From NCBI RefSeq assembly GCF_017875645.1, contig NZ_JAGGMR010000001.1:62001-126000 (forward strand): 64,000 bases of DNA, in the 5' to 3' direction. The stretch is from Nocardia goodfellowii. Lineage in GTDB: Bacteria > Actinomycetota > Actinomycetes > Mycobacteriales > Mycobacteriaceae. Position 1 is the stretch's first letter; each line of letters begins with the position of its first letter. Under the pieces are notes generated by a model. That model was not told the origin of the DNA and ran no database searches. It saw only the letters and a program-made list of their open reading frames with translations. Shown here one piece after another: positions 36,438-44,689 of the stretch. A program made the position numbers and the translations under genes.

Positions 36438-38498
36438 TCAGGTCAGGGCTACGGAAACTCCGCCGGAGAGCACGAAGTCGTGCAGTTCGAGGTGGGCGGG
36501 GGTTGATTCAGCGGCCACGTCGAAAACCAGGACGACCGTGGCGGATTGGCCTGGGGTCAGTTCGAAGGAGTAGCCGTGTGAGCGGCTGGTGTTCTTCCAG
36601 ATGGTGGCTGTGGCGTCGTGCTCGGTGGCGTGCCCGGCGCTGTCGACCAGCTTCTGACCGAAGGGCACGAACCATTTCGGCTCGGCGGAGATATTGCGCA
36701 CCGAGAGGGTGACGAGCAGGAACGAACCCTGGGCGGATTGGACGCCGACGCGCGAGATTCCGGATTCGACATCGGTGACGGCGAATTCGAACTTTCCGTC
36801 GCGCACCGCGGAACCGGCGGGCGCGGGGCCTGGGTCGGACTCGGGCGCTTCGTCCGGTACCGGTTCCGGGGTGCCTTCGGCGATCGCAGGCGGTTTATCG
36901 ACTGCCGAACCGGTGTCCGAGCTATTCGGGGAACTCGCGGCGATGAGCGCGAAACACCCTGCCGCCAAGGCGAAGGGGGCGACGACCAGAAGGACGAGGG
37001 CACCGATCATCTTGCGAAGGAACCCGCCCTTTTTACGACGGCGGGCCGGACGCGGCGGCGGAGCGGCATAACCGGGGCCGCGCGACGGCCACCCCTGACC
37101 CCGACGGCGGACGGCCGTGGCCCGCGCGGTCGGCGTGGGACGGACCGGCTGGACCGGAGCCGCCGGACGCGCAGAGCTCGCCGAAGCGTGGCGGCGCAGA
37201 TACCACCGGCGGCCGGGCGCTCGAACGGGTTGCGCGACCTGCTGTCCGGCAGCCTGCGCGGGCACGACGGCCGCGGCTCGCGCCAGGCCCGAGGGCGGCA
37301 GCACCTTGGTCGCCGGTCGACCGGAGGAAACCTGCGCCTCCGGGATCGACGGACGCGCGGCCACTTTCTCCCGGCGGGTCGGCGGCAGCCCGGAACTCTG
37401 CTCGGCAGTGCTGCTGCGTAAGACGGCCTCCGGCCGGGTAGGCGGCAATCCGCGATTCGACGGAACCGCACCACCGCGCCCAACACCCTCCGCCCCGGCA
37501 GACGGCGACCCGGGATTCGGCGCGACCGCACGACCACGCCCGACACTCTCCGCCCCAGCAGACGCCAACCCCGGACTCGCCGCCACCGCACCACCGCGCA
37601 GGACAGTCTCCACCCGGGTGGGCGGTAAACCCCCCTGCGGCAAGACCTTCGTCGGAGTCGGTGCGGACTGGTTCGGGCGGGGCGGACTGATCTCTGCGAG
37701 GGCTGCGCGGGCGGCAGCGGCGAATTCGCCGGCGCTGGCGTACCGGTCGGCGGGTTCCTTGGCCATGCCCTTGGCGATGATCTGGTCGAGGGCCGGTGGG
37801 ATCGTTCGGTTGCGGACGGCGGCGCGGGGCGGGGACGACATGAGATGGGCGTGCATTTGCTGGGCCGGGTCGGTGTCGCCGAACGGGCGGGCGCCGGTGA
37901 GACATTCGTAGAGGACACAGGCCAGCGAGTACACGTCGGCGCGGGCGTCGCAGGAGGTGCTGGTGAAGCGTTCCGGCGCCATATAGGCCAGGGTGCCGAT
38001 GGCCATGCCGGTGACGGTGAGGCCGGAGGTGCCGAGGCTGCGGGCGAGGCCGAAGTCGATGAGGTAGCTGAACCCGTCCGGTCGCACCAGGATGTTGGAG
38101 GGCTTGATGTCACGGTGCACCAAGCCCTGCCCGTGTGCGGTGTCCAGCGCGCCGGCGACCTGGCCGACGATGTCGATCGCCGTCGCTACCGGAAGCTCGC
38201 CGCAGGCCAGGCGGGCCGCCAGGTCGGTGCCGTCGACGTAGGCCATCTCGATGAACAGGCGGCCGTCGATCGCGCCGTGCGCGTGGATCGGCACGATGTG
38301 CGGATCGCGCAGCGCCGTCGCGAGTTCGGCCTCCCGCTCGAATCGGAGGCGATAGGTGGCGTCCCTGGCGTGTTCCGCGGCAAGGAGTTTCAGCGCGACG
38401 TGATGGCCGGTGCTGGTGGCGGCGAGCCAGACTTCACCCATCCCGCCCTTGCCGAGCAACCGTTCCAACCGGTACGGGCCGAATCGGACAGCGCCCAT
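36438..38498 (-). CDS. Receptor-type Ser/Thr protein kinase with DUF4352-like sensor domain
   Basis: A 686-residue kinase. Catalytic domain 1-270: Gly loop GKGGMGEVW (16-24), ATP lysine K37, HRD (128-130), DFG (D148), APE. Then a Pro/Ala-rich cytoplasmic linker containing five 20-residue repeats (290-389), a basic patch RRRKK, one TM helix (about 497-521) and an extracytoplasmic domain of about 120 residues whose immunoglobulin-like strands (FLLVTLSVRNISAEPKWF...) resemble DUF4352/telokin-like domains. No PASTA repeats, so it is not PknB. GGGAGG precedes the ATG. It lies directly downstream of a second kinase gene on the same strand; the ligand is unknown. Confidence 0.9.
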   Translation of the reverse strand: MGAVRFGPYRLERLLGKGGMGEVWLAATSTGHHVALKLLAAEHARDATYRLRFEREAELATALRDPHIVPIHAHGAIDGRLFIEMAYVDGTDLAARLACGELPVATAIDIVGQVAGALDTAHGQGLVHRDIKPSNILVRPDGFSYLIDFGLARSLGTSGLTVTGMAIGTLAYMAPERFTSTSCDARADVYSLACVLYECLTGARPFGDTDPAQQMHAHLMSSPPRAAVRNRTIPPALDQIIAKGMAKEPADRYASAGEFAAAARAALAEISPPRPNQSAPTPTKVLPQGGLPPTRVETVLRGGAVAASPGLASAGAESVGRGRAVAPNPGSPSAGAEGVGRGGAVPSNRGLPPTRPEAVLRSSTAEQSSGLPPTRREKVAARPSIPEAQVSSGRPATKVLPPSGLARAAAVVPAQAAGQQVAQPVRAPGRRWYLRRHASASSARPAAPVQPVRPTPTARATAVRRRGQGWPSRGPGYAAPPPRPARRRKKGGFLRKMIGALVLLVVAPFALAAGCFALIAASSPNSSDTGSAVDKPPAIAEGTPEPVPDEAPESDPGPAPAGSAVRDGKFEFAVTDVESGISRVGVQSAQGSFLLVTLSVRNISAEPKWFVPFGQKLVDSAGHATEHDATATIWKNTSRSHGYSFELTPGQSATVVLVFDVAAESTPAHLELHDFVLSGGVSVALT
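37332..37631 (-). repeat. Five 60-bp repeats in the kinase linker
   Basis: Residues 290-389 of the kinase are five units of exactly 20 residues, of the form GLPPTRxExVLRxxAxxxx (units 1, 4 and 5 keep GLPPTR; units 2 and 3 have a diverged head). The array is in frame and so changes linker length by whole units. Confidence 0.75.
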
Positions 38499-38606
38499 GC
38501 GTGAAACCTCCCGGTGCTCGCTCCTGTCTCGGAGCCTAACCCCGGTAGGTCACGGCGAGTAGCACGAATACCTGTGAGCTGGCCGACGTGTGGTGGTGCA
38601 GTCGCT

Positions 38607-40091
38607 CTACTTGTCCTTATCCGGTTTGGGCTTGCCGTTGCCGTGGCCGTTGCCGTGCCCCGGTTTGTCGTCGGGCTTGTTCTCCACCGGTTTGGGGTTG
38701 TTCGTCTGCTGGACCGGCGCGAGCATGGGCGACCACATCGCGATATCTCCACCGATCTCGATGCAGGACAGGGTGATTCCCTGGGCGGAGACGACCTGCC
38801 TGTCGTGGGCCGGATCGCAGGTCTGGCCGATAGCCGGGACGCTCGGCGCGTTCGAGGACGGCTCCTGCGCCACCGGAGCGGAGGTCGCCACGACCGGCGT
38901 GGTCGCGGGCGTAACGGTCACCGGCGAGCGCGAACTGGACTGCGGCGCGGAACCGGCCGGAGCCCGGAACACCGACTCCGAGGTCGCGGGCCCGGCATCG
39001 GTTTCGGCGCCACTGTCGAGCCGGTTGGACGACCACACCACCCCGGCGGCGACCGCCAGCAGCACAATGGCGGTACCGGCGAGCAGCTGTTCGCGGCGAT
39101 GGGGCGCCGAGTGCAGCGGTTCGGGCGACGTATCCGCCGGTTCCGAAAGCTCCCCCAGCACATGCACGTCGGTCTCCGGCGTGATGACGCCCGGCCAGGA
39201 CAGGCGTTCGTGCTCCGGCGTGCCGGTCGCGATGAACGGCGCGACAGCGGCCGCCAGCCGGGCGGTGGTCTCCGGTGTCGCGGTACCGACCGCATCCTGC
39301 GCCGCCCGTGCCAATTCCACTGCGCTGTCGTATCTTTCGTCCGGCTCCTTCGCCATCCCGCGGGCGATCACCTGGTCCAGTGCCGCGGGCACGGCCGGAT
39401 TCAGGTCCGAGGCCCGCGGCGGAGGTGTCCGCAGGTGCGCGTGCAATTGCTGGGCCGGATCGGTATCTCCGAAGGGCCGCCGGGCGGTGAGGCATTCATA
39501 GAGGACGCAGGCCAGCGCGTAGACATCGCAGCGGGCGTCACCGCCGCCGGTGAACCGTTCCGGAGCGAGGTAGGCCAGTGTGCCGATGACCCGTCCGGTG
39601 CCGGTGATGGCGGTCTGTCCCGAACGGTAGGCGGTGCCGAAATCGATGAGATAGGCGAAACCGTCGCCGTCGACCACGATGTTGGACGGTTTGACATCGC
39701 GATGCACCAGACCGGTGCGGTGTGCCGCGTCGAGCGCCGCCGCGGTCTGCGTCACCAGGTCCACGGCCACACCGGGCGCCATCGGGCCTTCGCAGGCCAG
39801 CAGTGTCGCCACGTCCGCCCCGACGATCAACTCCATATCGATGAATAGTCGGTCGTCGAGTTCGCCGAACCGGTGAATCGGCACCACATGCGGATTCCGC
39901 AACGCGGCGGCGGCGCGCGCCTCCCGTTCGAACCGCTGCCGGTACTTCGCGTCCCAGCTCAGTTCCGGCGCCAGAATCTTCAGCGCTACCGACCGCTCGG
40001 TCTCGGTGTCATGGGCCAGCCACACCTGTCCGGTTCCGCCCCGGCCCAGTGGACGCTGCAATCGATATGGGCCGAAGGACATGTCGCCCAT
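38607..40091 (-). CDS. Receptor-type Ser/Thr protein kinase
   Basis: A 494-residue kinase. Catalytic domain: GRGGTGQVW (16-24), K38, HRD (130-132), DFG (D150), APERF. A linker, a TM helix (about 336-354) and an extracytoplasmic Ser/Thr/Pro-rich stalk follow. The small C-terminal part has two cysteines (QTCDPAHDRQVV...LSCIEIGG) and ends in a charged tail HGNGHGNGKPKPDKDK. The start at 40091 is set by GAGGAG 7 nt upstream. It is paralogous to the downstream kinase over the catalytic domain, so the pair probably arose by tandem duplication and then acquired different sensor domains. Confidence 0.9.
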   Translation of the reverse strand: MGDMSFGPYRLQRPLGRGGTGQVWLAHDTETERSVALKILAPELSWDAKYRQRFEREARAAAALRNPHVVPIHRFGELDDRLFIDMELIVGADVATLLACEGPMAPGVAVDLVTQTAAALDAAHRTGLVHRDVKPSNIVVDGDGFAYLIDFGTAYRSGQTAITGTGRVIGTLAYLAPERFTGGGDARCDVYALACVLYECLTARRPFGDTDPAQQLHAHLRTPPPRASDLNPAVPAALDQVIARGMAKEPDERYDSAVELARAAQDAVGTATPETTARLAAAVAPFIATGTPEHERLSWPGVITPETDVHVLGELSEPADTSPEPLHSAPHRREQLLAGTAIVLLAVAAGVVWSSNRLDSGAETDAGPATSESVFRAPAGSAPQSSSRSPVTVTPATTPVVATSAPVAQEPSSNAPSVPAIGQTCDPAHDRQVVSAQGITLSCIEIGGDIAMWSPMLAPVQQTNNPKPVENKPDDKPGHGNGHGNGKPKPDKDK

Positions 40092-40238
40092 GACGAACTC
40101 CTCGCGCTTACCTCTCACGGAGGAGCTACCCGTTCCCTCGTATTCCACGCTTCGAGACCCGGAATCTACCGAGTCCGCTTCGGGCATACCCCGGGTTTGA
40201 CGGACATAACCGAAGTGCCGGAGCGCTAGCCTTTCCTT

Positions 40239-40259
40239 ATGAGCGAGGACACCCTCTGA
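40239..40259 (+). CDS. Possible leaderless six-codon ORF (MSEDTL)
   Basis: ATG 40239 follows a TAGCCT box (40227-40232) by 6 nt, the spacing of a leaderless start, and the frame ends in TGA overlapping the ATG of the next gene (TGATG). Translation of the downstream gene may depend on reading this peptide. No other support. Confidence 0.3.
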   Translation: MSEDTL

Positions 40260-40597
40260 TGGAACCCATCGAGATCAACGCCGGCAGCTGGTATCTGCGC
40301 GCCCTGCGGGCCGATGAACGCATCGACGACCGCCCCGCCCTCGCCGCCGGCGGCATCACCGACCCCGACTACGTCACCCGCCGAGCCGCCCAGTGGGACA
40401 AGGAAATCCACTTCTCCTGGGCGGTCTGCGAACCCACCACGGCCGAGATGGTCGCCGAGATCGGTGTCACCCCCACCGCCGACGGCGAAGCCGAACTCAC
40501 CGGCTGGGCACGCCCGGGCTATGACGAAGCCCTCGAAGCGGGCCTCACCACCGTCCGCCGCTTCGCCGAGGGCGCTTTGGGCCTGCGAATCGCGTGA
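40259..40597 (+). CDS. Short GNAT-like protein with degenerate acetyl-CoA loop
   Basis: A 112-residue protein resembling the first two thirds of RimJ/RimL-type acetyltransferases (YLRALRADERIDDRPALAA ... FSWAVCEPTTAEMVAEIGV ... ELTGWARPGYDEALEAGLTTVRRFAEGALGLRIA). The acetyl-CoA pyrophosphate motif (R/Q-x-x-G-x-G/A) expected after the WARP segment is not recognisable, and the last strands are absent; usual length is about 170 residues. Probably inactive as an acetyltransferase, or a diverged binding protein. It may be translated by coupling to the six-codon ORF. Confidence 0.55.
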   Translation: MEPIEINAGSWYLRALRADERIDDRPALAAGGITDPDYVTRRAAQWDKEIHFSWAVCEPTTAEMVAEIGVTPTADGEAELTGWARPGYDEALEAGLTTVRRFAEGALGLRIA

Positions 40598-40599
40598 GG

Positions 40600-41931
40600 T
40601 CAGAGGGTGTACAGCACCCGGTCCACTCCGTCCACCGCGGCGTCCAGGTCCGCGATGCCCACGGTGAGCGGCGGCCGGAAGCGGATACCGCGCTCGCCGG
40701 TGCCGAGGATGAGCACATGCTCGCGCTCCCGCAGCGCGGTCAGCGTCTCGTCCCGCAACTCCGTCGACGCCAGCGTGATCGCGCACATCAATCCGCGCCC
40801 GCGCGGCTCGGTGACCCGTGGATGCGCCGCCGCGAGCTCTTCCAACCGCCGCAGCAGATGCGCGCCCAGCTCCCGCGACCGCTCCACCAGCCGATCCTGT
40901 TCCAGCACTTCGAGAATCCGCCGGGTGCGCACCATGTCGGTGAGGTTGCCGCCCCAGGTGGAGTTGATCCGTGAGCTGACCGCGAACACATTGTCGGCCA
41001 CCTCGTCGACGCGGCCACCGGCCATCACGCCGCAGACCTGGGTCTTCTTGCCGAAGGCGACGACATCGGGTGCCAGCCCCAATTGCTGGTAGGCCCAGGT
41101 GCTCCCGGTCATGCCGACCCCGGTCTGCACCTCGTCGAGGATGAACAGCGCGTCGTTCTCGTGGCACAGCTGCTGCATCGCCCGCAGGAATTCCGGCCGC
41201 ATATGCCGGTCTCCGCCCTCGCCCTGGATCGGCTCGGCGATGAAACACGCTATGTCGTGCGGGTTTTCGGCGAACGCGCGACGCGCCTGCACCAGCGCAT
41301 GGGCTTCGGCCGACTCGATCTCCCGGCCGTCGGTCAGGTAGGGGGTCTTGATGCGCGGCCAATCGAACTTCGGGAAGCGGGCCGTCTTCACCGGATCGGT
41401 GTTGGTCAGCGACATGGTGTAGCCGGTGCGGCCGTGGAACGCGCCCGTCAGATGCAGCACCTTGGTGCCGAGTTCGGCTGGGCGGCCACAACTTTCGTTG
41501 TGCCTGCTCTTCCAGTCGAAGGCGATCTTGAGCGCGTTCTCCACCGCCAGGCCACCGCCGTCGATGAAGAACAGGTGCGGCAGCCGCGGATCACCCAGCA
41601 CGCGCGCGAAAGTGTCCACGAAGCGGGCCATTTCGACGGTGTAGATGTCGGAGTTGCTGGGTTTGTTCAGGGCGGCGGTGGCCAGTTCGGCCCGGAACTC
41701 GGCATCGTCGGCCAGGGCAGGATGGTTCATGCCGAGCGCGTTCGAGGCGAAGAAGCCGAACATGTCCAGATAGGTGGTGCCGTCGAGTTCGTCGACGAGG
41801 CGGCAGCCGCGCGAATTCGCCAGATCGAGCACCAGGTCGAAGCCGTCGGCGAGGATGTGCGACGACAAGATCTCATGTACCCGGGTAGCGGGGGTGACCG
41901 CACCTCGGGTTTGCTCCATTTCGAGGGTCAC
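40600..41931 (-). CDS. lat: L-lysine 6-aminotransferase
   Basis: A 443-residue class III PLP aminotransferase that converts L-lysine and 2-oxoglutarate to piperideine-6-carboxylate and glutamate. Almost every diagnostic stretch recalled from M. tuberculosis Lat is present: ALNKPSNSDIYTV, LHLTGAFHGRTGYTMSLTNT, CFIAEPIQGEGGDRH, DEVQTGVG, the PLP-lysine region AFGKKTQVCGVMAG and INSTWGGNLTDMVR. The GTG start at 41931 is used; an ATG four codons later is possible. lrpA lies immediately upstream and pcd beyond it, together forming the lysine-to-2-aminoadipate route. Confidence 0.95.
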   Translation of the reverse strand: MTLEMEQTRGAVTPATRVHEILSSHILADGFDLVLDLANSRGCRLVDELDGTTYLDMFGFFASNALGMNHPALADDAEFRAELATAALNKPSNSDIYTVEMARFVDTFARVLGDPRLPHLFFIDGGGLAVENALKIAFDWKSRHNESCGRPAELGTKVLHLTGAFHGRTGYTMSLTNTDPVKTARFPKFDWPRIKTPYLTDGREIESAEAHALVQARRAFAENPHDIACFIAEPIQGEGGDRHMRPEFLRAMQQLCHENDALFILDEVQTGVGMTGSTWAYQQLGLAPDVVAFGKKTQVCGVMAGGRVDEVADNVFAVSSRINSTWGGNLTDMVRTRRILEVLEQDRLVERSRELGAHLLRRLEELAAAHPRVTEPRGRGLMCAITLASTELRDETLTALREREHVLILGTGERGIRFRPPLTVGIADLDAAVDGVDRVLYTL

Positions 41932-41995
41932 ACCGGTAGCGTACGTAAAAAATCCGTCAGGATCTAGAACATTCCGGACTTATTACCGCAAACGG

Positions 41996-42448
41996 CTACC
42001 TGTCGTAGAATGTCTGCAGAATGATGGTGCTTCGAGTTCTGACGTTGGCGGTCGCCCTGATCTCCTGCAGCAGTTGCTCCAAGTGCCGCGGTGAGGCCAC
42101 CCGCACCAGCAACACGTAGCTCTCGTCGCCCGCGACGGAGTGGCATGCCTCGATCCCCGGGATATGTTGCAGGACGGCGGGCGCGTCATCGGGCTGCGAC
42201 GGGTCGAGAGGAGTGATCGCGACAAATGCCGAAAGCAACTGCCCCAGTGCTTCCGGATCGACATGCGCGCTGTAACCGCGAATCACCCCGCGCGCCTCTA
42301 GTCGCCGCACCCGCGACTGCACCGCGGACACCGACAGACTGGCCTTCTCGGCCAGGTTCGACAGGGTGGCCCGGCCATCGGCCATCAGTTCACGAATCAG
42401 CAGACGATCAGTGTCATCGAGTACGGGTCTTGCCGGTGTATCCGCCAT
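41996..42448 (-). CDS. lrpA: Lrp/AsnC-family regulator LrpA
   Basis: A 150-residue Lrp-type protein. The HTH is at about residues 25-50 (ATLSNLAEKASLSVSAVQSRVRRLEARGVI) and the RAM domain (ACHSVAGDESYVLLVRV) follows. It lies between lat (64 bp downstream, same strand) and pcd (divergent), the arrangement of M. tuberculosis LrpA, which binds the lat promoter and responds to amino acids. The AT-rich 41932-41995 gap is the likely binding region for lat; it is the most AT-rich short stretch here. Confidence 0.92.
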   Translation of the reverse strand: MADTPARPVLDDTDRLLIRELMADGRATLSNLAEKASLSVSAVQSRVRRLEARGVIRGYSAHVDPEALGQLLSAFVAITPLDPSQPDDAPAVLQHIPGIEACHSVAGDESYVLLVRVASPRHLEQLLQEIRATANVRTRSTIILQTFYDR

Positions 42449-42527
42449 CAGGGAAGGCTAACCCGGCGGGCGCGACTCGGGGCACGAAAAGACGACTGCC
42501 CGACAGAAGGCTACAGCGGAGCAAACG

Positions 42528-44057
42528 ATGACAAACACCATCGGTGATCAGCTCACCAAGGAACTCTCCGAGCGCGCGGCGGCACTGCTGCGTGGATTCG
42601 GCGCCGAAATCCCCGCCCCGGGCGAGTTGACCGCGCGCACGCCGATCACCGGCGGCACGCTGCTGACGCTGCCGGCCGATCGACTGGACGCCGTCGATGC
42701 CGCAATTTCGCGCGCCGCCAACGCCTTTCGGACATGGCGCACGGTACCCGCGCCGGTGCGGGCGGCTCTGGTGCGCCGGCTCGCCGAACTGCTCACCGAG
42801 CACAAGACCGAACTCGGCGAACTGGTCACGCTGGAGGCGGGCAAGATCGGGCCGGAGGCAGTCGGCGAAGTGCAGGAAATGATCGACATCTGCGAATTCG
42901 CCCTCGGCTTGTCGCGTCAGCTGTACGGCTACACCATGCCCTCGGAGCGCCCGGGACACCGGCTGATGGAGACCTGGCATCCCCTCGGCGTGGTCGGGGT
43001 GATCTCGGCGTTCAACTTCCCGGTCGCGGTGTGGGCCTGGAATACCGCGTTGGCGCTGGTCTGCGGCGATACCGTGGTGTGGAAGCCCTCGGAGACCACA
43101 CCGCTCACCGCACTCGCCTGTCACACCCTGCTGCGCCGGGCCGCCGCCGATGTCGGCGCCGATCCCGAAGTGCACCAGGTGATTCAGGGCAACGCCGAGG
43201 TCGGCGCCCGGCTGGTCGACGATGAGCGGGTGGCGCTGCTGAGCGCGACGGGCTCGGTACGGATGGGCAAGATCGTCGCCCCGCGGGTGGCGGCGCGCTT
43301 CGGACGATGCCTGCTCGAGCTCGGTGGCAACAATGCGGCGATCGTCACGCCGTCGGCCGATCTGGAACTGGCCGCGCGCGGCATCGTGTTCTCGGCGGCG
43401 GGCACGGCCGGGCAGCGCTGCACCACGCTGCGACGGCTGATCGTGCACGCCGACGTGACGGGCCCGCTGCTGGACCGCATCGCCAAGGCGTATGACCAAC
43501 TGCGCGTGGGCAATCCGCTCGACGACGGTGTGCTCGTCGGCCCGCTGATCGACCAGCGGTCCTACGCCGGCATGCGGGACGCGCTCGATCGTGCTCTGGG
43601 CGATGGCGGCGAATTGGTCTGCGGCGGTGAGCGCGTCGACGCCTTCGGCGACGACGCCTACTACGTGCGCCCGGCCGTCGTCCGGATGCCCGCCCAGACC
43701 GCGGTCGTGCGCGAGGAGACCTTCGCACCCATCCTCTACGTGCTGACCTATCGGGACCTCGAGCACGCCATCGAGCTGCACAACGGTGTGCCGCAGGGAC
43801 TTTCGTCCTCGATCTTCACCACGAACCAGCGCGAGGCGGAACGCTTCCTGTCCGCCGACGGCTCGGACTGCGGTATCGCCAACGTCAATATCGGCACCTC
43901 CGGCGCGGAGATCGGCGGCGCGTTCGGCGGCGAGAAGCAGACCGGCGGCGGGCGCGAATCCGGCTCGGATTCCTGGAAGGCCTACATGCGCCGCGCCACC
44001 AACACGATCAACTACTCCGCCGATCTCCCCCTGGCCCAAGGCATCCAGTTCGGCTGA
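42528..44057 (+). CDS. pcd: Piperideine-6-carboxylate (2-aminoadipate semialdehyde) dehydrogenase
   Basis: A 509-residue aldehyde dehydrogenase; catalytic C298 in GTAGQRCTT, general base E264 in ELGGNN, cofactor segment GVISAFNFPVAVWAWN. It oxidises the semialdehyde produced by Lat to 2-aminoadipate (ALDH7/AmaB type). Its divergence from lrpA-lat with a 79-bp gap and the synteny with Rv3293 support the assignment. It ends the lysine module, just before the tRNA gene. Confidence 0.93.
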   Translation: MTNTIGDQLTKELSERAAALLRGFGAEIPAPGELTARTPITGGTLLTLPADRLDAVDAAISRAANAFRTWRTVPAPVRAALVRRLAELLTEHKTELGELVTLEAGKIGPEAVGEVQEMIDICEFALGLSRQLYGYTMPSERPGHRLMETWHPLGVVGVISAFNFPVAVWAWNTALALVCGDTVVWKPSETTPLTALACHTLLRRAAADVGADPEVHQVIQGNAEVGARLVDDERVALLSATGSVRMGKIVAPRVAARFGRCLLELGGNNAAIVTPSADLELAARGIVFSAAGTAGQRCTTLRRLIVHADVTGPLLDRIAKAYDQLRVGNPLDDGVLVGPLIDQRSYAGMRDALDRALGDGGELVCGGERVDAFGDDAYYVRPAVVRMPAQTAVVREETFAPILYVLTYRDLEHAIELHNGVPQGLSSSIFTTNQREAERFLSADGSDCGIANVNIGTSGAEIGGAFGGEKQTGGGRESGSDSWKAYMRRATNTINYSADLPLAQGIQFG

Positions 44058-44121
44058 AAAGCCGCCCGACCAGGCGATTAGGCACTCCTCCCCTCCCGTG
44101 TGTAAGGTTGTGAATACCCAA

Positions 44122-44195
44122 CGCGGGGTGGAGCAGCTCGGTAGCTCGCTGGGCTCATAACCCAGAGGTCGCAGGTTCAAATCCTGTCCCCGCTA
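44122..44195 (+). tRNA. Initiator tRNA-fMet (CAU)
   Basis: A 74-nt cloverleaf with anticodon CAU in CTCATAA. Hallmarks of an initiator are visible: three consecutive G-C pairs below the anticodon loop (GGG/CCC) and an unpaired first position (C1 opposite U72). The T-loop is GTTCAAATC. The 3' CCA is not encoded. A canonical intrinsic terminator follows after 5 nt. Confidence 0.95.
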
Positions 44196-44200
44196 CTACC

Positions 44201-44239
44201 AGAGGCCGGAATCCTGACCAGGATTCCGGCCTCTTTTTT
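44201..44239 (+). terminator. Intrinsic terminator of the tRNA-fMet gene
   Basis: Perfect 15-bp stem (AGAGGCCGGAATCCT and its complement), 4-nt loop, then six T residues: the only hairpin in the window with a full U-tract. Confidence 0.95.
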
Positions 44240-44392
44240 GCTGTCACGGCAGCCGTTGCCGCAGGCCCGAGTCAATGAGATGATCCATGCACCGCCTTCT
44301 CATCCAGGCGACGCCGATCGGCGCTTCGGATCCGCGGAAGCCACTGCTGGACAACGGATTCGGATGGCGGTGCAGCCACAAGGGAGTGACCC

Positions 44393-44689
44393 GTGCAGAA
44401 TCGTCCGTCCGCAGCCGAGTTGCTGGAGTCGCTCGCCGAACTGCTGGAAGACACATTGATGCCGGCCTTGCCGCCCGAACTGCGGCATCGCGCCCGAGTC
44501 GGGGCCCACCTGGCCAGGATCGTGCGTCGCGAGGTCGAATTCGGGCCGGCGGCCGCACAGCGCGAACACGAGCTGATGAGCACGGTCGACGACGGCGACG
44601 AGCAGGCCCTGTGGCTGGCCCTGACCGAGGTGGTGCGCGCCGATCTGGCGATTGCCAAGCCCGGTTACGACAGTTGGGCGGGAGAGTGA
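44393..44689 (+). CDS. DUF6285-like small protein
   Basis: A 98-residue helical protein (RPSAAELLESLAELLEDTLMPALPPELRHRARVGAHLARIVRREVEFG...). Small proteins of this type (DUF6285, recalled) are typically encoded next to an APH-fold kinase and an acyl-CoA dehydrogenase in actinobacteria and proteobacteria, as here; their function is unknown. GTG start; the stop overlaps the kinase GTG (GTGA), so the two are coupled. Confidence 0.75.
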   Translation: MQNRPSAAELLESLAELLEDTLMPALPPELRHRARVGAHLARIVRREVEFGPAAAQREHELMSTVDDGDEQALWLALTEVVRADLAIAKPGYDSWAGE

